Part shown: positions 1 to 5,718 of the stretch, piece by piece
Position numbering within the stretch: the stretch's first letter is position 1
Layout of the letters: the number at the start of each line of letters is the position of its first letter
Assembly (NCBI GenBank): GCA_003449595.1
Contig: DMHB01000271.1
Location: 1 to 5,718, forward strand
Direction: 5' to 3'
From: Microscillaceae bacterium
GTDB taxonomy: Bacteria > Bacteroidota > Bacteroidia > Cytophagales > Microscillaceae
DNA: 5,718 nucleotides
Program-made: the position numbers and the translations under genes
The notes under the pieces: generated by a model
Databases searched by the model: none
Seen by the model: only the letters and a program-made list of their open reading frames with translations
Told to the model about the DNA's origin: nothing

Positions 1-525
1 CTAAACAAGGTTGATTTGTTAAACCAAGCCGAAGCGCAAAAAATCTGGGAATCGTGGCAGCAGACGAACCTCTTCAAATCTATTTTTGTAGTATCGGCTT
101 TAGAAAAGTTTAATTTAGGAGGTATTCTTAGCACTTTGGTAGATTGCTTGCCAGTTCATCCTCCTTTTTTTCCGAAAGATGACTTGAGTGACCAGTCAGA
201 GCGTTTCTTTGCTGCCGAGATAATCCGTGAGAAAATATTCCTCAATTACGAACAAGAAATCCCTTACTGTTCTGAGGTAATCGTTACTGAATTCAAAGAA
301 TCTGAAAAAATTATTCACATAAGAGCTGAAATATTGGTAGAGCGAGACAGTCAAAAAGGGATTCTCATTGGAAAAGGCGGGGCAGCCTTGAAAAAAACAG
401 GAACTGATGCACGCAAAAGTTTAGAAGAGTTTTTCCAGAAACAAGTTTTTTTAGAACAATATGTAAAAGTAATTGGAGAATGGAGAAAACAGCCTAAACT
501 TCTAAGGCGTTTAGGCTACGAATAA
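1..525 (+). CDS. era: GTPase Era, C-terminal part (5' end cut by window edge)
   Basis: Era is a GTP-binding protein that binds the 3' end of 16S rRNA through a KH domain and assists 30S subunit assembly. The open frame runs from base 1 with no start codon, so the gene begins upstream; the TTG at 16 is internal. The first residues read LNKVD, containing the G4 motif NKxD (fragment residues 2-5). The G5 motif SAL follows at 32-34. A linker starting FFPKDDLSDQSERF and leading to AEIIREKIF matches the conserved Era segment joining the G domain to the KH domain. The KH signature IGKGG lies at about residues 123-127, and the protein ends LRRLGYE, close to the usual Era end. About 174 residues are present; full Era is near 300, so the P-loop and switch regions lie outside the window. 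It converges on ruvC with a 19-bp gap. The identification is firm. Confidence 0.96.
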   Translation, partial: LNKVDLLNQAEAQKIWESWQQTNLFKSIFVVSALEKFNLGGILSTLVDCLPVHPPFFPKDDLSDQSERFFAAEIIREKIFLNYEQEIPYCSEVIVTEFKESEKIIHIRAEILVERDSQKGILIGKGGAALKKTGTDARKSLEEFFQKQVFLEQYVKVIGEWRKQPKLLRRLGYE

Positions 526-544
526 ATACATTTTGGCTGGTGAT

Positions 545-1105
545 TTACTGAAGTCGATCGGGGTTTTCTTTCAAAAAAGCAGCCCAGCTTTTATGCTTGC
601 CTTGTGTTTTGCTACTTCCTTGGAAATGGTGGCAGACAGCGACTCCTAAAGCATCCGTTGCATCGAGGGCTTCGGATTGTGTATGGTCGAACATCAGCAA
701 TTTTCCTAACATAGCAGCTACTTGTTCTTTAGAGGCATTCCCGTTGCCGGTTACAGATTGCTTAATTTTGCGTGGCGCATACTCTACAATAGGAATATCT
801 TTTACCAAGGCTGCGGCCATAGCAACTCCCTGTGCCCGCCCCAATTTGAGTGCCACCTGAATATTTTGACCATAAAAAGGAGATTCCAGCGCCATTTCAT
901 CAGGTGAATAGGCTTCAATCAGTTGGGTAAGTTTTAAAAAAATCTTCTGCAATTTCAACGCATGGCTTTTATACTTAGCCAAATGGATGACCCCGTGCTG
1001 AATCAAATACATTTTTGTGCCTTTCACGCCAAGCAACCCATACCCAAGCAATCGGGTGCCCGGATCAACTCCTAAGATAACTTTATCCACCGTTGGATCT
1101 GCCAT
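545..1105 (-). CDS. ruvC: Crossover junction endodeoxyribonuclease RuvC
   Basis: RuvC is the Holliday-junction resolvase: a Mg2+-dependent dimeric nuclease that makes paired nicks in four-way junctions delivered by RuvAB. The 186 residues are close to the usual 160-190. All four catalytic acidic positions of the RNase H-like fold are present: D14 in GVDPG, E74 in LESPFYG, and D148 and D151 in DATDALGVAVCHH. The conserved GRAQG segment (89-93) and the basic PRKIKQSVTGNGNASKEQV stretch (111-129), which is involved in DNA contact, are also intact. The ATG at 1105 gives a normal short leader before the first beta strand. No Shine-Dalgarno site is visible upstream. The C-terminal tail after about residue 162 is polar and lysine-rich, as often seen in the family. 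The gene is divergent from kup and convergent with era, and ruvA and ruvB are not in the window. Confidence 0.97.
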   Translation of the reverse strand: MADPTVDKVILGVDPGTRLLGYGLLGVKGTKMYLIQHGVIHLAKYKSHALKLQKIFLKLTQLIEAYSPDEMALESPFYGQNIQVALKLGRAQGVAMAAALVKDIPIVEYAPRKIKQSVTGNGNASKEQVAAMLGKLLMFDHTQSEALDATDALGVAVCHHFQGSSKTQGKHKSWAAFLKENPDRLQ

Positions 1106-1218
1106 AATTGATACTTGTGTAGAATAGGCTAAATATTTTTCTTCAAATTACTGATAAAATTATAGAATTAGTAAGATATTTGCATTTGACTATATTCAAA
1201 TCCGTCAAAAAAAAAACA
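1106..1218. promoter_or_regulatory. Divergent ruvC/kup intergenic region, presumed promoters
   Basis: These 113 bp separate the divergent starts of ruvC and kup, so promoters for both should lie here or very close. The stretch is strongly AT-rich. On the minus strand a TATAAT hexamer (1159-1164) is visible, but Bacteroidota primary sigma factor prefers TAnnTTTG, so this may be chance. On the + strand, ATATTTG near 1176-1182 is an imperfect match to that -7 element, and no well-spaced TTTG -33 element is visible. Ten A's (1207-1216) lie just before the kup ATG; A-rich leaders are common in this phylum, where Shine-Dalgarno sites are rarely used. That promoters lie here is inferred from gene orientation. 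The exact elements are not resolved. Confidence 0.4.
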
Positions 1219-3249
1219 ATGAGTACTGGTATTCATACCCCCCACAACTCAAATAGCAACTCTTCGTCAGAAGACCCTAGTAAACGGAATAACTCCGATA
1301 ATACACACCACCACAGTCATTTGCAAAAATTCTCTTGGGCTGGTGCTTTAGTAACTTTAGGCATTATTTATGGCGATATTGGCACCTCGCCTCTTTACGT
1401 GATGAAGGCCATCAGTGGCACTAAACCGGTAGATGAAATGCTTATTTTGGGAGGTCTTTCTTGTGTCTTTTGGACCTTGACCCTGCAAACAACCATCAAA
1501 TACATCATTCTAACCTTAAAAGCTGACAACAATGGCGAGGGAGGTGTTTCCTCTCTGTATGCTTTAGTGCGCCGCCGCTCGGGTTGGCTCAGCCTTCCAG
1601 CCATCATTGGCGGTAGTGCTTTGTTGGCTGATGGGATGATCACCCCTCCTATCTCTGTTTCCTCGGCCATCGAAGGTCTTCGGATAGTTTATCCTGATAT
1701 TCCGACTGTGCCCATTGTGATTGGCATTATCATTTTTCTGTTTTTTATCCAACGCTTTGGTACTGAGCGAGTAGGTAGCACATTTGGCCCGGTGATGACG
1801 ATTTGGTTTAGTATGCTGCTCATTTTAGGAGCTACCTCTATCACACAACATCCGATGGTGCTCATGTCGCTGAACCCTTATTATGCCTACAATTTGTTAG
1901 TCAATTATCCACACGGGTTTTGGTTATTAGGGGCGGTTTTCTTGTGTACTACCGGGGCAGAAGCCTTGTATTCAGATTTAGGCCATTGTGGCAGAGACAA
2001 CATCCGTGTATCTTGGGTTTTTGTAAAGACTGCCTTATTGATTAATTACCTTGGACAAGGCGCTTGGATGATGACACAACTTGGCAAACCCCTTTCCGAA
2101 AATCCTTTCTTTGCCATTATGCCTTCTTGGTTTTTATTCATTGGCATCGGCATCGCTACCTCCGCAGCCATCATTGCCAGTCAGGCATTGATTTCAGGAT
2201 CATTTACACTTATCAGCGAGGCAATTAACTTAGAACTATGGCCTAAAGTACGTATCCGTTATCCTGGCTCTCAAAAAGGTCAACTGTATGTAGGCAGTTT
2301 GAACTGGATATTATTATTAGGTTGTATTTTGGTAGTGCTTTATTTCCGTGAGTCATCCAATATGGAAGCAGCCTATGGCTTGGCTATTACCCTTACGATG
2401 ATGATGACTACAGTGCTATTGGTGTTTTACTTGCGCACAGTACAAGGTTGGGCCAAACTAAGTGTAGCAGCCTTAGCCTTTTTATATATGCTTATCGAGC
2501 TTTCTTTTTTCATAGCCAATTTAGAAAAATTCCCTCACGGGGGATGGTTTTCAGTAGCCATTGGAGGTATTTTTGCCTTGGTTATGTTAAGTCGAAGACG
2601 TGCCCGCCAAATCATTGGCTCCTTGAAGGAGTTTGTGCGATTTTCTCCCTATTTAGAAGAATTAAACAAACTAAGTGCCGACGAAAATGTGGACAAATAC
2701 AGCACCCATTTGGTGTATATGACCAGCTCGAACAGCAAAAAATTTATCGAAGAAAAAATTATAGGCTCCATCTTCGGTGGCAAACCTAAGCGAGCTGATT
2801 TTTACTGGTTTGTCAATGTGCAAATTACCGATCAACCCCACAGGATGAAATATAAAATTGAGTTCCTGAAAGAACACCAAATTGCTTGGGTAACCTTCTT
2901 TATCGGATTCAGAGAAGAACTCCGCATTGATTATCTTTTTAAGCAAGTATTAGATGATGCAATCCAAGCCGATGAAATTGATCTGGAAGAGGCTGACGAT
3001 TATCAAAAACTGATTGGCGCACAAGCCCTTGGCGACTTTATGTTTGTATTACACGACACATTCTTGTCGAATGCCAGCCAACTGAACTGGATTGATGAAC
3101 TCATCATGGACTTTTACTTTTTCATTAAAAGCATTACCTCCAAGCCTGAAGATTGGTTTGGTTTAGATCCAAGTTCTGTTATCACAGAAAAATCGCCAGT
3201 GGTTATTTCCCCTCGCAAAGAAGTAGTTCTGGAGCGTATTGTTGAATAA
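1219..3249 (+). CDS. kup: Kup/HAK/KT-family potassium uptake transporter
   Basis: This is an inner-membrane K+ transporter of the KUP family, thought to be a K+/H+ symporter. The first membrane segment carries the family hallmark YGDIGTSPLY (residues 51-60). Other conserved blocks follow in order: NGEGGVSSLYAL (105-116), ADGMITPPISVSSAIEG (137-153), QRFGTERVGSTFGPVM (178-193), TGAEALYSDLGH (245-256), INYLGQGA (275-282), IASQALISGSF (319-329) and AYGLAITLTM (385-394). Hydrophobic segments continue to about residue 458, consistent with the usual 12 helices. A soluble cytosolic domain of about 215 residues follows. The ATG at 1219 is chosen because it follows an A-rich leader. An in-frame TTG at 1180 would add 13 residues (MHLTIFKSVKKKT) but is not supported. 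The first 35 or so residues are unusually rich in Ser, Asn and His. Length 676 is typical. The gene ends before a strong terminator and appears monocistronic. Confidence 0.97.
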   Translation: MSTGIHTPHNSNSNSSSEDPSKRNNSDNTHHHSHLQKFSWAGALVTLGIIYGDIGTSPLYVMKAISGTKPVDEMLILGGLSCVFWTLTLQTTIKYIILTLKADNNGEGGVSSLYALVRRRSGWLSLPAIIGGSALLADGMITPPISVSSAIEGLRIVYPDIPTVPIVIGIIIFLFFIQRFGTERVGSTFGPVMTIWFSMLLILGATSITQHPMVLMSLNPYYAYNLLVNYPHGFWLLGAVFLCTTGAEALYSDLGHCGRDNIRVSWVFVKTALLINYLGQGAWMMTQLGKPLSENPFFAIMPSWFLFIGIGIATSAAIIASQALISGSFTLISEAINLELWPKVRIRYPGSQKGQLYVGSLNWILLLGCILVVLYFRESSNMEAAYGLAITLTMMMTTVLLVFYLRTVQGWAKLSVAALAFLYMLIELSFFIANLEKFPHGGWFSVAIGGIFALVMLSRRRARQIIGSLKEFVRFSPYLEELNKLSADENVDKYSTHLVYMTSSNSKKFIEEKIIGSIFGGKPKRADFYWFVNVQITDQPHRMKYKIEFLKEHQIAWVTFFIGFREELRIDYLFKQVLDDAIQADEIDLEEADDYQKLIGAQALGDFMFVLHDTFLSNASQLNWIDELIMDFYFFIKSITSKPEDWFGLDPSSVITEKSPVVISPRKEVVLERIVE

Positions 3250-3267
3250 ACAACTCCGCCTATGTGT

Positions 3268-3308
3268 AAAAAAGCCGAATAAGAAAAACTACTTATTCGG
3301 CTTTTTTT
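3268..3308. terminator. Bidirectional intrinsic terminator between kup and the beta-barrel gene
   Basis: A perfect 10-bp stem, GCCGAATAAG (3274-3283) with CTTATTCGGC (3292-3301), closes an 8-nt loop. It is flanked by six A's (3268-3273) and seven T's (3302-3308), which extend the pairing. Read on the + strand it sits about 25 bp after the kup stop with a U-tract on its 3' side. Read on the minus strand it has the same A-stem-T form, so it should also terminate the converging beta-barrel gene. The stop codon and last codons of that gene (KKAE and TAA) are part of the stem and A-tract. The fold is directly visible; termination in both directions is inferred from its symmetry. Confidence 0.9.
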
Positions 3309-3967
3309 GGCCATAAATTATATTGAATACCTAACTGAATACTTTGCGAAAAATAATCAATTCCCGGCCTTGAATTCAAAGGGGTAATACCTTGCACCCA
3401 ACGCAAAGAAAAATTTAACCTTTGCCATTGATAAGCAACTCCTGCAAAGTAGCTCCATTCCAAGGGGCTTGTTTGGTTATAGGTATCTACATCTTTCTTT
3501 TGGCGTGTTACTTGGATAAGGCTGTTGTCGGTCGAAGAACGCTGCGTTTCCTGCACATCCTCTAAAAATCGAGAACTGATCACCCAGCTGGGTTGTAGTC
3601 CAACGAAAATATGTAGTTTGTTCCAAATATTGTAATGCACCCCAACCGGTATGTCAAGACTTTGTATCCTTATCTTTTCGTCGCTGCGTTCGCTAATCAC
3701 AATATTGCCTAACACAGATTCTTCGACTACTCCAAAAGTATTGGCTCCTTTATTGCCCCATAAAACTTCGGCCTGGATGCCGAATCGTTTTGCAAAAGTA
3801 TATTTACCATAAACTCCAGCCTGAAAAGAAGGGGTAAACACATAAACGGGCTGCGACAATCGGTTGGCAGTAATGCCTAAGCGAACTCCCAGCTCCCATT
3901 GTGCATATACCGGTGTAAAGCTCAGCAAACACCCCACACACAAAACACAAAAAAATATATTTTTCAT
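3293..3967 (-). CDS. Outer-membrane beta-barrel protein (PorT-like/OMP_b-brl type)
   Basis: This is a probable secreted protein of 224 residues. It has a clear signal peptide: MKN, a hydrophobic core to about residue 17, then TPVYA before Q23, giving a likely signal peptidase I cut after A22. The mature part has alternating polar and hydrophobic strands rich in aromatic residues and glycine, such as WELGVRLGI, FQAGVYGKYTF, FGIQAEVLWGNKG, SLDIPVGVHYNIW, LHIFVGLQPSWVI, WSYFAGVAYQW and the terminal SIQLGIQYNLW. The IPVGVHYN strand followed by a GLQPSW strand resembles the Bacteroidota outer-membrane beta-barrel domain that includes PorT. I would not call it PorT itself, and its substrate or partner is unknown. 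A polar stretch (about 134-168) looks like an extracellular loop. It starts 18 bp after the ribH stop and is probably cotranscribed with it. Its last codons lie within the terminator hairpin. Confidence 0.8.
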   Translation of the reverse strand: MKNIFFCVLCVGCLLSFTPVYAQWELGVRLGITANRLSQPVYVFTPSFQAGVYGKYTFAKRFGIQAEVLWGNKGANTFGVVEESVLGNIVISERSDEKIRIQSLDIPVGVHYNIWNKLHIFVGLQPSWVISSRFLEDVQETQRSSTDNSLIQVTRQKKDVDTYNQTSPLEWSYFAGVAYQWQRLNFSLRWVQGITPLNSRPGIDYFSQSIQLGIQYNLWPKKAE

Positions 3968-3985
3968 TTTCCGTAAAGCGCAAAT

Positions 3986-4462
3986 TTAGAAACCAAGCAT
4001 TCTGATAGCTGTGTAGGCTGCCTCATCGCCCTTGTTGCCGTGTTTCCCCCCAGCTCTGTCTTCGGCTTGAGCCAAATTTTGGATGGTCAATACCCCAAAA
4101 ATGACCGGCTTATTATATTTCAATCCTACTTGAGTGATGCCGTCGGCTACGGCTTGAGCAATGAAATCAAAATGACGGGTTTCTCCCTGAATAATACACC
4201 CCAAAGCGATTACAGCTTCTATCGTTGGCTGCTGAGCAAGCCACTGAGCGCCCAGGCTTAGTTCGAAACTGCCGGGAACAGTTTTAACTACTATGTTATC
4301 TTCTCTTGCACCGGCTTTGAGTAAAGTTTGCATAGCGCCTTGCAGCAAAGCCCCAGTGATGCCTTCGTTCCATTCGGCTACAACGATGCCAAATCGTTTG
4401 TGGTTTATATCAGGCAGATTGTCAGACCTGTACTGGCTTAGATTTTTGAGTGCGGTGGCCAT
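3986..4462 (-). CDS. ribH: 6,7-dimethyl-8-ribityllumazine synthase (riboflavin biosynthesis)
   Basis: RibH condenses 5-amino-6-ribitylamino-uracil with 3,4-dihydroxy-2-butanone 4-phosphate to form lumazine, the penultimate step to riboflavin. It usually acts as a pentamer or 60-mer cytosolic shell. The 158 residues match the normal length. Visible family motifs are WNE (31-33), where the aromatic residue stacks on the substrate, PGSFE (63-67), ALGCIIQGETRHFDF (86-100) with catalytic His97, PVIFGVLT (119-126), and DRAGGKHGNKG (135-145) with the phosphate-binding Arg in the first part. The ATG at 4462 is chosen. The open frame extends 23 codons further, to 4531, but that extension crosses a hairpin, does not resemble RibH, and the family begins near here. 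ribH lies downstream of a TPR gene and 18 bp before a beta-barrel gene. No FMN riboswitch is seen in the short leader. Confidence 0.97.
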   Translation of the reverse strand: MATALKNLSQYRSDNLPDINHKRFGIVVAEWNEGITGALLQGAMQTLLKAGAREDNIVVKTVPGSFELSLGAQWLAQQPTIEAVIALGCIIQGETRHFDFIAQAVADGITQVGLKYNKPVIFGVLTIQNLAQAEDRAGGKHGNKGDEAAYTAIRMLGF

Positions 4463-4490
4463 AGTTTTTATTGATCTATATAAAATGAAA

Positions 4491-4527
4491 AACTGGTGTT
4501 GATTCTTATAGAAGACCCACACCAGTT
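4491..4527 (-). terminator. Hairpin with T-rich tail between the TPR gene and ribH (terminator or attenuator)
   Basis: A perfect 9-bp inverted repeat, AACTGGTGT (4491-4499) and ACACCAGTT (4519-4527), encloses 19 nt. The loop itself holds a small TTCT/AGAA hairpin (4503-4506 with 4510-4513). On the minus strand the distal arm runs straight into TTTTTCATTTT, a U-rich tail like an intrinsic terminator. It begins about 24 bp after the TPR stop and ends 28 bp before the ribH ATG. It could end the TPR transcript, partly attenuate entry into ribH, or act as an RNA stability element. The stem is visible; the role is inferred. Confidence 0.6.
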
Positions 4528-4551
4528 CCAAATATGCTATTTTTTATTGAA

Positions 4552-5262
4552 TTACTTGCCCAGCTCAGTCTCTAACTTTGCTTTGTATTTTTTTGCATTA
4601 ACAGCTTCAGGAGCATCAAAAAAATCTTTCTGCACGCGCTCATATTGTTGTAACGCGGAAGATTTGTCATTTTTAAGTTCATAAGCCAGTCCTAACTTCA
4701 TCAAGTAACTGGGCGTAAAGAACTTGTTAGGCTTATAATCAACTGCTTTTTTATAATAAGTGATGGCATCGTCAGTCTTTTTCAGTTCCAGATAAGCATC
4801 CCCAATCAAAGAATAAGCACGCGCCTGTATGAGTAAATCGCTTGAGCTAAATTTCTGTAAGTGTTCGATGGCTTTCTGAAATTCCCCCTTTTTTAAATAA
4901 GCAGTGCCTGCATAAAACCTTGCTAAATTGGCGGCTTTGCTCAAGGGATAATCCTCAATAATGGCCAAAAAACCCTTATAGTTGCCATCGCCTTTGAGTG
5001 CCTTGTTGAGTGAGTCGGCCTCAAAGTAATAAACAGAAGCAAACATTTCAGTTTGTGCTTCGCGCTCTTGCTCGCTGCTGATATATAGATAAATCAGATA
5101 CCCAATGATAAACGCAGCAATTACAGAAGCTGCAATAGATAGAATTCTGAAATTCTTTTTGAGCACTTCGCTCGTACCTAATATTCTCTTTGCCAGTGAA
5201 TCAGAATTTTCTAATACAGAAGTATTTTTTTCTGAAGGGCTTTCTTTTGTTACTTTAGCCAT
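4552..5262 (-). CDS. Membrane-anchored tetratricopeptide repeat protein
   Basis: This is a 236-residue protein with a charged, polar N-terminus (1-38) and one hydrophobic segment (about 40-61, FRILSIAASVIAAFIIGYLIYLYI region). The rest is helical. TPR-like pairs are visible around 112-139 (ARFYAGTAYLKKGEFQKAIEHLQKF), 147-178 (ARAYSLIGDAYLELKKTDDAITYYKKA) and 184-212 (PSYLMKLGLAYELKNDKSSALQQYERV). The charge pattern suggests that the short N-terminus is cytosolic and the TPR part is periplasmic, an arrangement resembling YfgM-type ancillary proteins; this is inference. TPR domains bind other proteins, and the partner here is unknown. As I recall, a similar TPR gene adjoins ribH in many Bacteroidota, so the pairing may be conserved. 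The ATG at 5262 precedes MAKVTKES and gives a sensible N-terminus. It is separated from nuoC upstream by 84 bp and from ribH by a hairpin. Confidence 0.85.
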   Translation of the reverse strand: MAKVTKESPSEKNTSVLENSDSLAKRILGTSEVLKKNFRILSIAASVIAAFIIGYLIYLYISSEQEREAQTEMFASVYYFEADSLNKALKGDGNYKGFLAIIEDYPLSKAANLARFYAGTAYLKKGEFQKAIEHLQKFSSSDLLIQARAYSLIGDAYLELKKTDDAITYYKKAVDYKPNKFFTPSYLMKLGLAYELKNDKSSALQQYERVQKDFFDAPEAVNAKKYKAKLETELGK

Positions 5263-5284
5263 CTCTTGTTCAAAATTTGGAGTG

Positions 5285-5292
5285 CAAAATTA
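5285..5292 (-). promoter_or_regulatory. Possible Bacteroidota -7 promoter element for the TPR gene
   Basis: On the minus strand TAATTTTG matches the Bacteroidota -7 consensus TAnnTTTG, 22 bp before the TPR start codon, which would give a short leader. The nearest upstream TTTG (complement of 5305-5308) lies only 12 bp away, too close for a normal -33 element, which is usually about 19-21 bp away. The region is T-rich, so a chance match is quite possible. If real, it separates TPR-ribH transcription from nuoC. Confidence 0.3.
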
Positions 5293-5346
5293 AAAAACCT
5301 TATCCAAAAAAACATCAACTATGTAGGTATTTTTCAAAAAAGCCGT

Positions 5347-5718
5347 TCAATAGGCTACTCGAATTCCATGATACTTCTCTTGGTGGGTATAATCTTTCCG
5401 CAAAGGGTATCCTTCCCAGTCGGAGGGAAGTAAAATTCTACGCATATCAGGATGACCTATGAATTCGATTCCCAGCAAATCATATGCTTCGCGTTCATGC
5501 CAATTGGCTGTTCGCCAAATGTGCGAAACCGACGGTACGGAAGGCAAAGTTCCTTCTGTTGGTGTACTTCGCGATACAATTGTCTTTATACATAATTTGT
5601 GCTGATAAGGAATAGAAAAAAGGTGGTAAATTACCTCCATAGTGGCGGCTTCTACACCATTATCGACGGCTGTAAGGCAGGATAAGAAATCAAAGTAAAG
5701 CCCCTCGGTGCTAAATAA
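5347..5718 (-). CDS. nuoC: NADH-quinone oxidoreductase subunit C, C-terminal part (5' end cut by window edge)
   Basis: NuoC is the 30-kDa subunit in the peripheral arm of respiratory complex I, next to NuoD and NuoB at the quinone end. The reading frame stays open from the right edge. The first residues, LYFDFLSCLTAVDNG, are a typical NuoC beta-strand segment, so the internal ATG at 5640 is not the start. The family signature is complete: ERE (fragment residues 75-77), YDLLGIEF, then GHPDMRRILLPSDWEG and PLRKDY. The end, KYHGIRVAY, is a normal NuoC C-terminus. The fragment has 123 residues; the full protein is usually about 150-200, so the N-terminal portion lies outside. This is a stand-alone NuoC end, not a NuoCD fusion. 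nuoD, which usually follows nuoC, does not follow here: the next minus-strand gene is the TPR gene. Confidence 0.95.
   Translation of the reverse strand, partial: LFSTEGLYFDFLSCLTAVDNGVEAATMEVIYHLFSIPYQHKLCIKTIVSRSTPTEGTLPSVPSVSHIWRTANWHEREAYDLLGIEFIGHPDMRRILLPSDWEGYPLRKDYTHQEKYHGIRVAY

Noticed and set aside
577..600. AAGCA/TGCTT inverted repeat near the ruvC 3' end as a terminator
   Set aside because: It has only 5 bp, lies inside ruvC coding sequence and has no T-tract, so it is probably chance.
597..907. Two + strand open frames within ruvC
   Set aside because: They are antisense to a gene with all RuvC catalytic residues and have no recognisable protein features.
1159..1164. TATAAT hexamer as the ruvC promoter
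   Set aside because: It lies in a very AT-rich region and the phylum's primary sigma factor prefers TAnnTTTG. It is mentioned only within the intergenic entry.
1180..1218. kup start at the upstream TTG
   Set aside because: It would encode MHLTIFKSVKKKT through an A10 tract. The ATG at 1219 has a typical A-rich leader and gives a normal N-terminus.
1395..1752. Minus-strand open frames within kup
   Set aside because: They are antisense shadows of strongly conserved KUP motifs. The same holds for frames at 2448-2789, 2671-2946 and 3114-3314.
4463..4531. N-terminal extension of ribH by 23 codons to an ATG at 4531
   Set aside because: The added residues (MELVWVFYKNQHQ and on) do not resemble RibH, and their codons lie across the inverted repeat. 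Starting at 4462 gives the normal family length.
4040..4684. Plus-strand open frames opposite ribH and the TPR gene
   Set aside because: They lie antisense to genes supported by family motifs or repeats and lack coding character of their own.
5347..5640. nuoC as a complete 97-residue gene starting at 5640
   Set aside because: The frame stays open to the window edge, and residues upstream of that ATG (FDFLSCLTAVDNG) are recognisable NuoC sequence.

Overview
The window reads as ordinary chromosomal DNA from a member of the Bacteroidota, possibly a Cytophagales-like lineage. The evidence is moderately AT-rich sequence, no convincing Shine-Dalgarno sites with A-rich stretches before the start codons, a Bacteroidota-type outer-membrane beta-barrel protein, and a single-membrane-span TPR protein beside ribH. 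The placement comes from protein resemblance only and has not been tested by a search.

Left part, 1-1218. The C-terminal half of the ribosome-assembly GTPase Era enters from the left edge on the + strand. It converges, across 19 bp, on a complete minus-strand ruvC (Holliday-junction resolvase). A 113-bp divergent intergenic region then separates ruvC from a + strand gene.

Middle part, 1219-3308. A complete kup-type potassium transporter of 676 residues fills this part. It ends in a strong A-stem-T hairpin that should terminate transcription in both directions. The hairpin also contains the last codons and stop of the converging minus-strand gene.

Right part, 3293-5718. Four minus-strand genes follow one another. 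In transcription order they are the C-terminal part of nuoC (complex I subunit C, running off the right edge), a membrane-anchored TPR protein, ribH (lumazine synthase, riboflavin pathway) and a secreted outer-membrane beta-barrel protein. A second hairpin with a T-rich tail lies between the TPR gene and ribH. It may be a terminator or an attenuator, so this need not be one simple operon.

The genes are mostly unrelated housekeeping functions: ribosome maturation, recombination, K+ uptake, respiration, flavin synthesis and envelope. I see no mobile element, CRISPR array, RNA gene, toxin-antitoxin or defence system, and no evidence of an undescribed system. The points worth a second look are regulatory and architectural: a terminator embedded in coding sequence, the hairpin before ribH, nuoC without nuoD downstream, and a 10-A tract at the kup start.
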